Shown: positions 49,136 to 61,603 of the stretch, piece after piece | Layout: each line of letters starts with the position of its first letter | How positions within the stretch are numbered: position 1 is the stretch's first letter | Origin: Crocodylus rhombifer | Taxonomy: Eukaryota > Chordata > Crocodylia > Crocodylidae | Direction of reading: 5' to 3' | Length of the DNA: 64,000 nucleotides | Assembly (NCBI GenBank): GCA_038503035.1 | Contig: JAVSML010001167.1 | Location: forward strand, 809,893-873,892 | Position numbers and translations under genes: made by a program | Notes under the pieces: generated by a model | The model's database searches: none | Seen by the model: the letters and a program-made list of their open reading frames with translations, nothing else | Told to the model about the DNA's origin: nothing

Positions 49136-49844
49136 ACCATACTAAGGGCATTTAAAATGCAAGTGTCCATACATTAAAGCTTGCTAGCTCGTGCTAAGTG
49201 TCCTCTTGAGTGTCTCAAAGTTATGCCACTTCAGACTAGGATTAACTCTGGGCTGTGCGATCTAGCTTGTGTTAGGGTAACTTCAGTCTTCTGAGATACA
49301 TTTAACAATTTTCAATCCTCCAGAATCCCAGGATGCCCCTCTTCCAGCCCTCTATCTGCTCACCCCCCCCCAGCCAAGCAAGAATAGAGCCCAGGTATCC
49401 TGGCTCCTAGCCACACCTCTGCTGACCAGCCCTCTAGCAAGTTAGCACTATGCAGGCAAGAAATGGTATTAAGCCTTAATGTGCAATTACTCACAGCACG
49501 TTTTAACTTTAACACTGATTAACATTCTTCAGATTTAGTATGGCCTAAATACAGCATGTAATTTCACCCCAAGAGGGAAGGGAGAGAGTTTAGTCACCTC
49601 TTCACCTGGCTTGGTGCCATTCTGGTCCTGCTTGCACCTACTTTGAACTCTGACATTACCAGTCTGTTTCTGTGCACTGTACCTTTAAATATAGAAGTGT
49701 TCTTCTACAGTTGCAGGGCTGGCTCAGAGGCAGCAGCCATTTTATATGTTGGAGTTGCAGAACATTACAGTCTGAGTCAGAAGGCTGTCACTGTCGTGGG
49801 CACTTTAAATGTGTTCTTTCCACATTGCTTTCTTTAAATGCTTT
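49136..49844. other. Intergenic, no recognised feature
   Basis: No gene or repeat was recognised. Confidence 0.4.
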
Positions 49845-50727
49845 CTTTAAAGGGAGGAAGGAGAGCCCAGGTAACTATAGGCCCATGAGTCTTACCTCAG
49901 TCCTGGGGAAGCTTTTTGAGAGAATTATCCTGGTGGATGTCCACAAGGGGCCAGCAAGAGAGACTATGCTCAGGGGCAACCAACATGGGTTCATTAGGGG
50001 CAGGTCTTATCAGACCAACCTGGTGACCTTTTATGACTTTTTATGACCTTTTATGACCTTTTATCCAAATCCTTAGATGCAGTGGTGCAGTGGATATAGT
50101 CTTTCTGGACTTTAGGAAGGCCTTCAACACTGTCTCTCACCCCATTGTCATAAAAAAAAACTAGGAGATTGTGGTGTTGACACCTACACAGTCAGATGGG
50201 TCACTAACTGGCTGGAGGGCCGCACCCAGAGAGTGGTAGTGGATGGGTCATTTTCGACCTGGAGGGATATGGGCAGTGGGGTCCCCCAGGTCTTGGTCCT
50301 CAGGCCTGCACTGTTCAACATCTTCATCAGCGACTTGGACGAGGGGTTATAAAACACCCTGTTCAAATTCACAGATGACACCAAGATGTGAGGAGAAGTG
50401 GGCACACTAGAAGGAAGGAATAGGCTGCAATCAGATCTAGACAGGTTTTAGGGGTGGGCCGATAGGAACAGGATGGGGTTCAACACTGACAAGTGCAAGG
50501 TGATGCACCTAGGGAGAAAAAACCAGCAGCATATCTACAGGCTGGGGAACTCCCTTCTCATCAGTGCAGAGGCAGAAAAGGATCTTGGAGTCATCATTGA
50601 CGCCACAATGAACATGGGCCGGCAGTGTGGGGACACAGACAGGAAGCTAACTGCACCTTGTCATGCATCCACAGATGCATCTCGAGCAGGTCCAAGGAAG
50701 TGATCCTGGTCGAGGTCAGGCCGCAGT
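49845..50727 (+). repeat. CR1 LINE, + strand host copy, 5' part
   Basis: The + strand encodes the RT from NYRPMSLTSVLGKLFERI through QHGFIRGRSYQTN, the region matching [17 protein letters not shown] and the catalytic block, into the thumb. Several frameshifts are present, including a small triplication of a ttttatgac unit at 50026-50064. The copy stops at gtcaggccgcag and resumes at 52671 with ttggagtactgcg, after an opposite-strand CR1 insertion. Confidence 0.9.
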
Positions 50728-52670
50728 TTCATAGTTTCATAGTTTCTAGGGTCGGAAGGGACCTGAGCAGATCATCTAGTCTGACCCCTGCCATGGCAGG
50801 AAAGAATACTGGGGTCAAATGACCCCAGCAAGATGTGCATCTAACCTCCTCTTAAACACCCCCAGGGTAGAAGCCTGCACCACTTCTCTTGGAAGCCGGT
50901 TCCAGACCCTAGCCGCCCTGACTGTGAAGTAGCGCCTCCTGATAGCTAACCTAAATCTATCCTCTGCCAGCTTGTGACCATTATTTCTGGTCACTCCTGG
51001 CGGTGCTCGGGGGAACAGGGACTCCCCCAGTGCCTGCTGATCCCCCCCTGACTAGTTTATAACAGGCCACAAGATCCCCCCCTTCTCTTTTGGAGGCTGA
51101 ACAGGTTCAGGTCCCATAGCCTCTCCTCATAGGGCCTGTCCTGTTGTCCCCTGATCATATGAGTGGCCCTCCTCTGGACCCTCTCCATGCTGTCGACATC
51201 CCTCTTGAACTGTGGCGCCCAGAACTGGACCCAATACTCTAGCTGCGGCCTGACCAGTGCCGCATAGAAGGGGAGGATCACCTCTTTGGACCTGCTCGAG
51301 ATGCATCTGTGGATGCATGCCAAGGTGCGGTTGGCCTTCCTAACTGCCTCTCCACACTGCCAGCCCAGGTTCATCTTGGAGTCAATGATGACCCCCAGAT
51401 CCTTTTCCACCTCCGTGCTGACAAGAGGGGAGTTCCCTAACCTGTAGGTATGGTGCCCGTTGTTCCTCCCGAGGTGCATCACCTTGCACTTGTCTGTGTT
51501 GAAACCCATCCTATTCTCGTCTGCCCACCCTTGTAACTTGTCTAGGTCTGATTGTAGCCTGTTGCATCCTTCCAGTGTGCCCATGTCCCCCCACATCTTA
51601 GTGTCATCAGCAAATTTGAACAGGGTGCTTTTTACCCCCTCATCCAAATCGCTGATGAAGATGTTGAACAGTGCGGGCTCGAGGACCGAGCCCTGCAGAA
51701 CCCCACTGCCCACGTCCTTCCAGGTTGAGAAGGACCCATCCACTACCACCCTCTGGGTGCGGCCCTCCAGCCAGTTGGCGACCCATTTGACTGTGTGGGT
51801 GTCTACACCACAGGCCCCCAGTTTCTTAATGAGAACGGGGTGAGAGACAGTGTCAAAAACCTTCTGGAAGTCCAGGAAGACTATATCCACTGCTACCCCT
51901 GCATCTAATGTTCTGGTGATCTGATTGTAAAAGGCCACCAGGTTGGTCTGACAGGACCTGCCACTGATGAACCCATGTTGGTTGCCCCTAAGCATGCAGT
52001 CCTCTGCTGGCCCCTCCTGGATGTGTGCCAGCATAATTTTCTCGAACAGCTTGCCTAGGATCGAGGTAAGACTAACTGGCTTATAGTTTCCCGGGTCCTC
52101 CTTCCTCCCTTTTTTGAAGATGGGGACCACATTGGCCCTCTTCCAGTCCTCCGGTACCTCACCAGAGTACCATGAGTGCTTGTAAAGTTGTGCCGGGGAC
52201 TTGCAATGACCTCGGCCAGTTCCTTTATAACTCTAGGGTGGAGATCATCCAGACCAGCTGACTTGAATACATCCAACCCCTCCAGAAGCTCCCTAACTAA
52301 ATCCTTGCTAACCCGTGGCCCAGGTGTGCCTCCCCTGGGGCCCGAGGGGGGCCCAGCAGGGAGGTGGATGTTCTGGTCCCTACTTAGGAAGACGGAGGCA
52401 AAGAAATCATTAAACATGTTAGCTTTGCCGTCTGGTGTGACGACCAAGTTTCCCATTGCGTCCTGCAAGGGCCCCACATTACCCGGGACCTTCTTTTTAC
52501 CCCCTACGTATTTAAAAAAGGGCTTCTTATTGTCCTTAATCTGGGAAGCTAGTCCCAGTTCCATCTCTGCCTTGGCCTTCCTAACTACCCCCCTACATCC
52601 CCGAGCAACTACAGAATAGTCCTCCCTGGTGATGACCCCTTCTTTCCATTGGGTGTAAGCCTCCTTTTTA
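50728..52670 (-). repeat. CR1 LINE inserted into the + strand CR1
   Basis: It begins at the left with the CR1 3' tail (tttcatagtttcatagtttc, then gggtcggaagggacctgag) and continues with a long minus-strand ORF2 portion. Its right end is a 5' truncation in the linker (gtgtaagcctcctttttag). It interrupts the host between gccgcag and ttggag. Confidence 0.92.
51057..52130 (-). pseudogene. CR1 ORF2 reverse transcriptase, 357-codon open segment
   Basis: A minus-strand frame with the reverse transcriptase core: NYKPVSLTSILGKLFEKI, QHGFISGRSCQTN, DIVFLDFQKVFDTVSHP, SGVLQGSVLEPALFN (canonical SGVPQG changed at the proline), FADDTKMW, then the thumb through RRATHMIRGQQ. The linker continues in another frame at 52055-52699, so a single-base shift near 52190 separates the two. 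The endonuclease domain is absent by 5' truncation, so the copy is not autonomous. Confidence 0.92.
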
Positions 52671-52699
52671 GTTGGAGTACTGCGTCCAGTTCTGGGCAC
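52055..52699 (-). pseudogene. CR1 ORF2 linker, frameshifted from the RT segment
   Basis: The minus-strand frame encodes the region just before the RT: a basic stretch with RKAKAEMELGLASQIKDNKK, FFKYVGGKKK, FFASVF and FKSAGLDDLHPRV (a variant of the usual KSAGPDDLHPRV). The frame is lost after about 52190. Residues near 52671-52699 come from the host sequence. Confidence 0.85.
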
Positions 52700-53190
52700 C
52701 GCACTTCAAGAGGGATGTGGACAACATGGAGGGGGCCAGATGATGGCTACCCGCATGATCAGGGTTCAGCAGGGCAGGCCCTACGAGGAGAGGCTATGGG
52801 ACCTGAACCTGTTAAGTCAAAAGAGAAGGCTGAGGGGGGATCTAGTGGCTGTTTACAAAGTAGTCAAAGGGGACCAGCAGGCACTGGGGGAGTCCTTGTT
52901 CCCCTGAGCACTACCAGGAGTGATTAGAAACAACAGACACAAGCTGGCAGAGGGTAGATTCAGGCTAGACATTAGGAGGCGTTACTTCACTGTCAGGGTG
53001 GCTAGGATCTGGAACCTACTTCCAAGAGAAGTGGTGCTGGCTCCTACCCTGGGGGTCTTTAAAAGAAGGCAGGATGAACACCTTGCTGGGGTCATTTGAC
53101 CAAGTACCCTTTCCTGCCACAGCAGGGAGTTGGACTTGATGATCTGCTCAGTCCCTTCTGACCCTACCAACTGTGAAACTATGAAATCTA
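52671..53190 (+). repeat. CR1 LINE, + strand host copy, 3' part
   Basis: Continues the host from 50727: ttggagtactgcgtccagttct is the LEYCVQF thumb motif. The C-terminal coding region follows, then a 3'UTR ending ccctaccaactgtgaaactatgaaat. Confidence 0.9.
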
Positions 53191-53546
53191 AAGTAAATGT
53201 AATCTATTTTGAGGTGTATGAGGTTGGGTTTTTTATGCATCAGAAAGCATAACAGGGCAGCCTCCATTAAGAGCTAAACAATAGTTATTGCTACTGAGTA
53301 GTATATTGATACTTCCCTCCTACTGACTCTTTACTTTGTTGTGTCTGTTCCATTTCACAGGGCTTTCCTAGCCTTCTTTGCAATTATTGCATGTTTTATT
53401 AAAAGGGTACTAACAGTTCTACTGCAAAAGCCACATTCTGACCCTGAGGATAATTATATGCTTTATTTTTACATGCACATTGTGAGTATAGATGCACTCA
53501 GGCTAATCTACATTGTGGGAGTGAACAGGAGCTGTAATGCTATGGT
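53191..53546. other. Intergenic, no recognised feature
   Basis: Short AT-rich stretch between a CR1 and a MITE. Confidence 0.4.
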
Positions 53547-53801
53547 GGGCACATCTACATGTGCATTAATGCACTGTTGCTACTGTGCATTAAGTTTAGT
53601 ACCTGCAATAACAGGTACTAACTAAATGTTCAGTAGCCGACGCTAATGCACAGGAGTGCTGGGGCAGTTGTCTGATGATGCTTAATGTGCAGGAGAGTAA
53701 TTCTGCTGCACATTAGTGTATCAGCATGGCTTTTGCTGTGATGTGCTAATATACAGTAGAATTAGTCTACTATATATTAAGCGACTCTTGTAGACATGCC
53801 C
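53547..53801. mobile_element. Chompy-like MITE (GGGCACATCTACATG)
   Basis: The left end GGGCACATCTACATGTGC and the right end cttgtagacatgccc are inverted repeats. The body matches the element at 2778-3024. Non-coding. Confidence 0.75.
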
Positions 53802-56079
53802 AGTGTGCCCCAGATCCCACTGAATATATACCATTGTTATGTATCAAAAGTTCTTCAAGTCTGAAAGTTATATGTTGATTTTTACTGGTGTTTCTTGGTA
53901 GTGGTATGATTTTTTTAAAGCGCTCCATAAATTCCCTACTGACTTCAATGGCAGCAGAACTAGCAAAGGTTGAAAACGTCTGAAAATCTCACTTATATGA
54001 ACCAAATACATCTATCAAACTGGCATGAGCTTTCAAATATGTTAAATGTGCCATTCTGTCTGACACAATGAAACTTGACATCTGAGCCTTTGTGCTGGTG
54101 TTCATGAGATGATGTGCTTTTACCATGAAATATTTCATGTAATAGATCAGATTCTCCCTTGCTCTATGACAGACCTCTGTGAGAAGGTCACTTTGATATA
54201 AAGAGATTCTCCCAGTGGTGCGGATTTGACTTAACAGGGCCTATGCCATCCCATTCCTTGCAGCTGGCAGGGCCACTGTGGCTAGGAGAAAGGGGTTATG
54301 ATCTCCTGGATGACCAGCATAGCCTATGGCCAGCCCAGGACCCAGCAACACAAAAATGACTTTTCTTTTCCACTTTCCTGGGTTTAATGCACTTCTAGGT
54401 AGTAGCCAAACTTCAGGGTCATTATGGTTTGTTTCATGACTTGACACTGAAGAGCTATTTTGCAATGTTATGTGTTAATCGACTGGACAGGGCAGAAGGA
54501 ACGAGGTAATACAACAGTAGAAACAGGGACTGAATGATTTTTAACAATGAGTTAGCAAGAATTCCTTGTTTTTTTCAGTGGAGTCCTATGCTTGAAAACT
54601 GATGATGAGATTTGCTCCATGTTAAACTGAAACAAATAAGAACATCAGGATTTGTCTCTCTTCCATCCAAGTAAAATAATCATGAATTTTTTGTTTTATA
54701 GATCTTGATTTCTTGCCCAATTCCCACATCATTAACCCCCTGTAGAACTCATTCTTCAGGGTGATTGTTTTATGGGCTTCTATCTTCTAAGCAAGCCAAA
54801 CCCAAGAAAGTACATACCAGTAGGTGAGAAACTTTAATTTTAATTTGTTGTTTATTAATATGCATGTGTGTGTTACATTTAAGGTAATAGTTAACTCCTA
54901 ATTAATCATAAGGTACATCTACAAAGCAATTCTGATAGTCGTTGTAGTTTTGGTAGATATAACTAGCTTTAAACTAGCTACCTCTGGAATGGTAGTAGTG
55001 TAGCAAGAGCACTATTTGCCAGAGAAGCTGAGTAAATACTCCAGTATTTAGCTCTATGTATGCTATAGTTGTGCTTCTAACAACAGTTATCTGAGATAAC
55101 CAGTTTAAGCTGGGTCACTTACATCTTCACAAGCTGCACGACACCTTTGACTGAAATGTAGACAAACATTTAGGATAAAAGGATGTTAAACAATACTGGA
55201 TTAGTGAAACCCTCCTGGCTTAAGGCTACACTGATGTCATGTCAATAAAATCAGTCCTTTCTCTCACATTTAATCACTTCCGCTGTTCCCACCCATTTTA
55301 TATAGGTGGCGACAGACACAGACCATTACTTCGTTCTGAAGAGCAAACAGAGGGTCAGATTTTGGGTGCTATCATCCTGATTGGGAAACAAACACTGACC
55401 TAAACAAGCTGTGAATGAAAGTAGAAGTTCTGATTAGCTGAAGATTTTACAGTGAAAACAAGTATGACGTTGGTTTTCCAGTTTCCTGTATTGGTGTGAA
55501 TCAAGACATGCATGGCTGAATTCTTACTTCAGTGAAAAAAGCGTTATAAATCAGAAGAAAGTCTGGCCCTTTGCTACAAAATGTCCAATGGTAAGAGTAG
55601 ATTTATTCAAAGTGCATCAAGTAATTAGACAAATGTTGTTAGTGGTTTTAAGTTTGCTTGTAAAATACAATTAGAACCACTATTTTTCTCATTTAAATGC
55701 AGCAGTAACATATTGTAATGTTTTTTCCTCCCTCTGGCTTCCCTTCTGCCATCTCCCTTTTTTTGTACTGTTCAGTCTATTTTGCAGACAGAATAGCCCA
55801 TATCCAACATGGCTTAGGGACCTCAACTTTTGCTGCAGAGTCAGAGTTTGTGGGTGAGGAAGTTAAGTGTTGTCCCCTTTAAATGGTTCATTTTAAATTG
55901 CTTTTGTCCACTGATGCAGAGGGTGTGTTTGGGTGGAGGGAAGAGGGCAACCAGTTGTGACCTGGCCACGTGCCCATACTGGCTTATAAAATCCAGCTCA
56001 GGGAGACTGGGGCCACTGCTGGCAGAGGGTTTCAGTGCCTCCCTTCAGGAGGACAGGGTTCTGGACATTTTTAAGTCTG
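53802..56079. other. Intergenic, AT-rich
   Basis: No gene was recognised. A stretch at 54910-55135 (ggtacatctacaaagcaatt...) may be a further decayed MITE, not resolved. Confidence 0.4.
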
Positions 56080-57830
56080 TGACTGTCTACCCCCACTCAA
56101 GAAAATATTGCTTGACACTGAATCTCCAGCCAATTTTCATCCTTCTCTAACCCTTCCTCTGTACCCCGCCTCCCGCCACCCCTTTCTGGGGAAAGTCATT
56201 GAAAGGGTGGTTGCCCAGCAGCTCCAGGAGCGCCTAATTACCATGGGATTCTTAGGGCTCTGTCAGTCTGGCTTTTGGCCTGAACAGAGCACAGGTTCCA
56301 TGTTCAACAAAGGAAACATTGCCCCGCTTTTCTTACTAGATCTTGCAGTGACTTTTGATACAATTGGCCTTGAGGTACTGATAAAGTGTTTACATGAACT
56401 GGTGGTATTTGTAGGACTGATCTATGTTGTTTCTGCTGTTTCTGAGCAGGAAAGTCCTAGAGGGTGGTGATGGTCAAGTGCTTATCACCCTCTTAGGACC
56501 TTTCCTATGGGGTTTCCATGGGGTACATCTTGTGACCTCTCCTGTTCAATGTGTATATGAGGCTTCTGAGTGAGATTATGCAGATATTTAGAGTGATGTG
56601 CCATCAGTGTACTGATGACACCCAGCTCAACCACTCCTCTTCTGAAACCTCAGTTTTTTTCCAGTACCTTACTGCAGGTGAACCGATTGAAACTGAATCT
56701 AGACAAGACAGAGTTGATGCTGGTGGGTAGAAGGTTTGACATGGGAGAGAATGGGATACCTATCATTGAAGGGGTTCAGCCTCCCCTTGTCAGTATGCTT
56801 AGGAGTTTGGGGGTACCCCTGGGTCCTCTGCTGCACCTTGATCTTCAGGTAGTGGCTGGGGCTAGGAATGACTTTCACCAGCTCCATCTGATGAGAAGGC
56901 TGTGACCAACCCTTTCTTTCAGATTCAGGTCTGACTGGCATCATCCATACCATTGTAATTTCCAGGCTATACTACTGCAATGTGCTCTCCATGGGGCTGT
57001 CCTTGGGAACTGCCCAGAAGCTGCAGCTGGTACAGAATATGGTTGCCCACTTTTTGATGGTGGGGGAAGGTGGGGCATGTTGCAAGGATCACATAACTGC
57101 AGGGATTCAGAAACTGTACTGGCTTTCAGTAGCTTTTCAGGCACAGTTCAAAGTTCTGGGTTTGATGTAGAAGGCCCTAAACAGTCTAGGTTCTACATGC
57201 TAAAGGACTGCCTTTTCCCTTATGTTTAGGGTGACCTGACCATACCTCCCAAGCAAACCCCACTCCAGTACACCTGCCTTTCTCATGCATAGCAGAAGCG
57301 GTGCCTGCTCAATTGCCTACCTGGTGCATCATGCCTCTCCACATCCCCACTGGACTCCACTCTAAGACTTTTGACCAGCTGGCGAGGACCAGACTGTGGA
57401 AGCTGGGACAGTCCCAATTTGCCCTGGACATCTGGTCACCTTACTTATGCTTTACCACTATCCTTAAGGTTAGCTGAGAACAACTTCCTTCAAGTGCCAT
57501 CAATGTGCCAAGTCTACTTGACAAAAATGCATGGGAGGTCATTTGCAATAGTCACCACTCAGCTCTGGAACTCCCTCCATCTCAAGACCTACCAAAGCCC
57601 AAACCTGCACATCTTCAAGAAGGGCTGTAAGACCTTCCTATTTGGGCAGGCATTTAGCAAACAAAGCTAGGCTGAGATAGTGTTTAATGGATTTATGTTT
57701 TATATTTTCTCCTGTTTTATAAGCATTTTCCCTGTTTATATAAGTTATTCTGTTCTCCTATTTAAGTTGCACTGAACCTCTGTTGAGAAGGGTGACCTAT
57801 GAATCAAGCAAACAGCATTATTATTCTTTG
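56080..57830 (+). repeat. Degenerate L2-like LINE
   Basis: The + strand contains broken RT frames in L2 order: FWGKVIERVVAQQLQERL (56108-56470), LLDLAVTFDTIG (the LLDLSAAFDTVDH motif), LNLDKTELMLVG with a shifted ADDTQL region just before (56615-56905), then a LQVVAGARNDFHQLHLMRRL block. The C-terminal region is LWNSLHLKTYQSPNLHIFKK-CKTFLF (57371-57670). The tail has cagcattattattc as in L2 3' ends. Many stops and shifts show it is ancient. A 213-bp TIR element interrupts it. Confidence 0.75.
57229..57441. mobile_element. TIR element of the GGGT(T/G)ACCATA family inside the L2 copy
   Basis: The left end GGGTGACCTGACCATACC and the right end ggacatctggtcacc are inverted repeats with TA on both sides. 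It is shorter than but related by termini to the element at 1181-1999. Non-coding. Confidence 0.65.
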
Positions 57831-58375
57831 CTTTTCTTAGAGTATTGTCAGAATGTATAACTAATTTCATATTACTTGCCACTGTTGTCAGTGAAATATT
57901 AATTTAACAAAGGCATTTTACAAAAAGTTCTTTTCAGTAAAGACACTAGTAAATTTGGTTTGTGTTTGGCTGCACTCTTGAGTAAACTTAATGAAGGTCA
58001 AGTGATAGCTGTGAGAAATTAATCCTAAAGGAAATTTGGTTGGGAAAGAGAAATGATTGTTCTAGTCAAGATATACTATCACTTCATTTCTGAAAGCAAA
58101 AAATGACTAAGTTTGATGGGAAATATTTGGAACAGTGTTTTTTGGTTTCACAGAAGAACTATCCAGAGAAATAGGGCCATGTGTTCACCTCAGCTGTTAC
58201 AACAAGTACGACAGAAGGAAAGTCCTCAGAGCATAGAAGAAACATGCAGGCAGGCCAGGGTGATGGTGGGGGATAGGTATGCTTGTTCTCTCCCACTGCA
58301 ACAGCCTCTGTCCTCCTGGTGGCCTCTAGGCAGGAGCTAATCTTCATGGGTATGATAGAGAACTTTTGGTTCCTG
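57831..58375. other. Intergenic, no recognised feature
   Basis: No gene or repeat was recognised. Confidence 0.4.
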
Positions 58376-59345
58376 TCATTTTAAGGGCTTTGAGTGGCAG
58401 CAGGGCAGCCAGCAGGTGCAGGCCAGCCCTGAGGAAGTAGTCACATGACCTGGTGAGGGCCATGTGATTGGAGAGAGAGCTGAGCAGACTCCATTTTAGC
58501 TCAGGCACTCAGGGCTGAGCCAGCAGTCTGCTGCTAGCAGCCAGCAGAAAAGCATCTGGCTGAGTGATGGCTTAGGAACACCTTGGCGGTCAGGGCAGAA
58601 GCTATGGACATGGCAGGAGGCTCCTGGTCTTGGGTATGACTTGAAACTGCACCCTGATGGGTAAGGATGGCCTGGTGGAGCTGCTTATGGTGGGGCAACT
58701 TTCCAGAAAAAGCAGGCCAGTTGCCTCCCCAGTGAAAGGTGGGTAGGGGTGCCTTATAATCCTAGTCCCCACTCCTCAGTGTAATAGAACAGATAGTGGG
58801 GCTTGGCACACTGAGGGAAGGCATTTGAGTCTCTGGGGGTGTAAGACCTCAAGCCCCAGGACACAGAGTTAGCCCCAGTGAGGGGTAGAGAGTGGCCTGA
58901 GGAAGGGGGGCAGAAAGAGCCTAATGCCTGGTGAGGGGCTAGTGGCTAGAATCAGCCTAGTGTTAAGTGCAAGGACCGTCACCTGTAGAGTAGGCTGCAG
59001 GAGGCACCTGAAGGGCTGCAGGGGGATCGCCCAGAGTGGAAGTAGGCAAGCCTGATGGCCTGAAGGGGCCACTTAAGAGGAGCAGGGCAGGTTGGGAGTG
59101 GCCCAGTCTGGGGCAGCATGGGACCTGGTAAGTGTAGGTCAGATCTGTGTCTAGACCCCATAGCACTGGGGCATTAAATGGGCAGCCTCCCACTTATTTC
59201 ATCTTGTATTATTGAACAGCAAGTTGTGGCAGGCAAGACAGGGTGGACTGCCCTAGATAGAGGGGTGGACTGGCACTGCAACTGGCCACATGATCTTCCC
59301 TGCCACTGGAGCTGGAGATTTTGGTGAAGTTTGTCCAGGAAAAAT
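58376..59345. other. GC-richer block, possibly LTR-like, unresolved
   Basis: The block starting near tgtcattttaagggc has a purine-rich, low-coding composition reminiscent of the putative LTR at 41510 (gccagcaggcag, cctcagtg, gaggg tracts). Ends and target duplication could not be established. No protein domain is seen in any frame. Confidence 0.25.
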
Positions 59346-59449
59346 ATTACAGGACTTGCTGTTCACTGTAGCGTGTTCCCGTGAAGTGCAGCGTACTTTA
59401 TAATGACATAATTAAATGCATTAGCTACCTTATTTACTGTTACTCTCTA

Positions 59450-59906
59450 GGCACATCTACATGAGACGTTTACTGTGGAGTTGTCTAATTAGCTCCACAG
59501 TAAACTCCCGGTGTCTACATGTGTGGCCACAGGAAGATAATAAACAATGCTAGAGTACTTATCAACACAAGTACTGTCATGCGGCAGTTATTTTCTGCGC
59601 AGCAGTGAATGTATTACACAATTGACAGGGCTGGCAGGGGCACAGGGGTGCTTCAGTGTGGGAGTTACCTCCTGGCTAGCCTCACTCTGGAGCACCTTTG
59701 TATCCCAGCCAGCCCCTTCACAGCGCATGGAGTTGGGTTGGAGCAGCCCTGGGCTGGCAGGCTGACTCCTTGGGGCTGCTCCAACCCGGCTCAAAGTAGC
59801 GCAGTCCTGGGCACACATGTAAATGTGGTGCCTGGGAGCAATAAACTTTGATGTGAACTGGGCCAGAGTTTATTCAGATGAATTAATAGCATGTGTAGAC
59901 ACACCT
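59450..59906. mobile_element. Chompy-like MITE, second subfamily, near full length
   Basis: The left end GCACATCTACATGAGACG and the right end gcatgtgtagacacacc are inverted, with TAG on both sides as a 3-bp target duplication. Internal arms gtttactgtggagttgtctaattag and its complement form a short hairpin near the left end. The body matches the reverse complement of 21745-22205. Non-coding. Confidence 0.7.
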
Positions 59907-61598
59907 AGAGTAGCAGTCACTCTTATGCATGCTTTTTACACATGTAGGCTTTAACTGCATAGGGAAAAATGGGAGGTGTAATTCTTCCCCAGGTATTCTT
60001 GTGCAAATTTGTAGCAATGTACTCTTTCGGCTCTGTCAAGGCTTCTTAACTGTCCTGGAACTTTGGAGTTCCATGATACCCCTTCTGTGCATTTTCATAC
60101 AGGAAGAGAAACATATGGTTCACAGCAAATAACATGTTTTTGCAGAATGTTAATTGTACTAAGTGTGGCTTTCAAAATCTCACTTGCACTTACTCAAGAT
60201 TTATAACAGGATCCTCATAATAGTATAAAGCTGTCTCTTATTGCTCATGACAGATGAAAACATAAAGAGGAACCAATTTTTGTATAATTTCAAAATATTT
60301 TTGTAATCTGACAATTTGAGATGATCAATTTAAGGACATTATTCAAAAAAAAATAAAGTACACTCGAGAAAGGTTTAATTCCTACTTATTTGACTCAAAT
60401 CTGATAGGGCTTTAATAGAGGCAGGAAATAGAGAAGGAAAAATAAATCAAGCAAATGAAAAGAGCCACATTCACTTTTGTATCTTCCTGGATTTATATAA
60501 CTAAAAAGAATGAGCCCTGCAATACTTTTTCAACTCTTTTTCTTACAGCTGAAGTACTAAAGGTATTTTATTAATATAATAATGTCACTGAAATAGCCTA
60601 TTTGTTGAAAAAAAAAATGTCCACGAACAATTATTGTGAAACATTGCTATTTTGCTTATGATTTTTCTTTGTATAAGGTGGTACTGGGATGCTTACAGCA
60701 AAATAGGCTAAAATGGAAGTCCCATTAAATTTTCTTAGGAATTCAAAGGATAGAAATAATTTCTCACCATCAGTTAATGGTGAAATGTATTAGACATAAA
60801 AACTGAGCCCTCCTTTTAATGGTGGGTATCTTGCCCTCGGGCAGGCTAACAGTCAGTATGATTTGTTGACACTGGCTCCATGGTGGCCTTATCTAAAGAA
60901 GCCGCCATGTGTGTTCAATATTACAAAAAGAACATGAACATATTGGCACATCAGCATTTCAAAATGTTTTGTGTCAATGTGTTTGAGACCTGCTTTTTGA
61001 AATGATAGCTACCAACATTGAAAGTTTTGTTTCCTGAGTATGCTAATTTAGTAGACCCCCCTATTACAAAGCACCCGTAGAATATGAGTGAGTCAGATTT
61101 TATCTTAAATGAAAAATATTGGCTTTTAACAGAACCCCTCCCCCCCCAAAGCAAATATATTGAATGAAACCTGAAATAATTTAATTAGCAAATGCTGTCA
61201 TGGTTCTTCCTGTTCACATTTTCCTTTGTAGGTAGGATCTATGATGTACCACAGTCTTTGCTTGTGATAAGAAGAGATGATGACTTGTAGGAGTCTCATG
61301 ACTGCTGGATCATAGAGATAAAGCTCAGCAGGGGACACCTGACCATGGACAGGCAGCAATATGAAGCAACTGAATTACATGTCTTAGGAGGCAATGTCAT
61401 ATTAAAATCAAAATATATTATTTAAAATGTTTTTAATATTGGCCATAAAATAAGAAATTTTGTGAATTTGGCTATCCAGTTTTTTATCTAAAAATTGAAA
61501 TCTTTGATAGAGGGAAGATGCTTTGGGGGAAAGATATCTTAGTCACAAACTCAATTTTCTGCTGGCAAACAGATTTGGCACAGAAGCAGAGAGACTAT
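59907..61598. other. Intergenic, AT-rich, no recognised feature
   Basis: No gene or repeat was recognised. The stretch 60820-60930 (gccctcgggcaggctaacag...gccgccatgtgtg) is atypical for its surroundings. Confidence 0.4.
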
Positions 61599-61603
61599 TC
61601 AAC

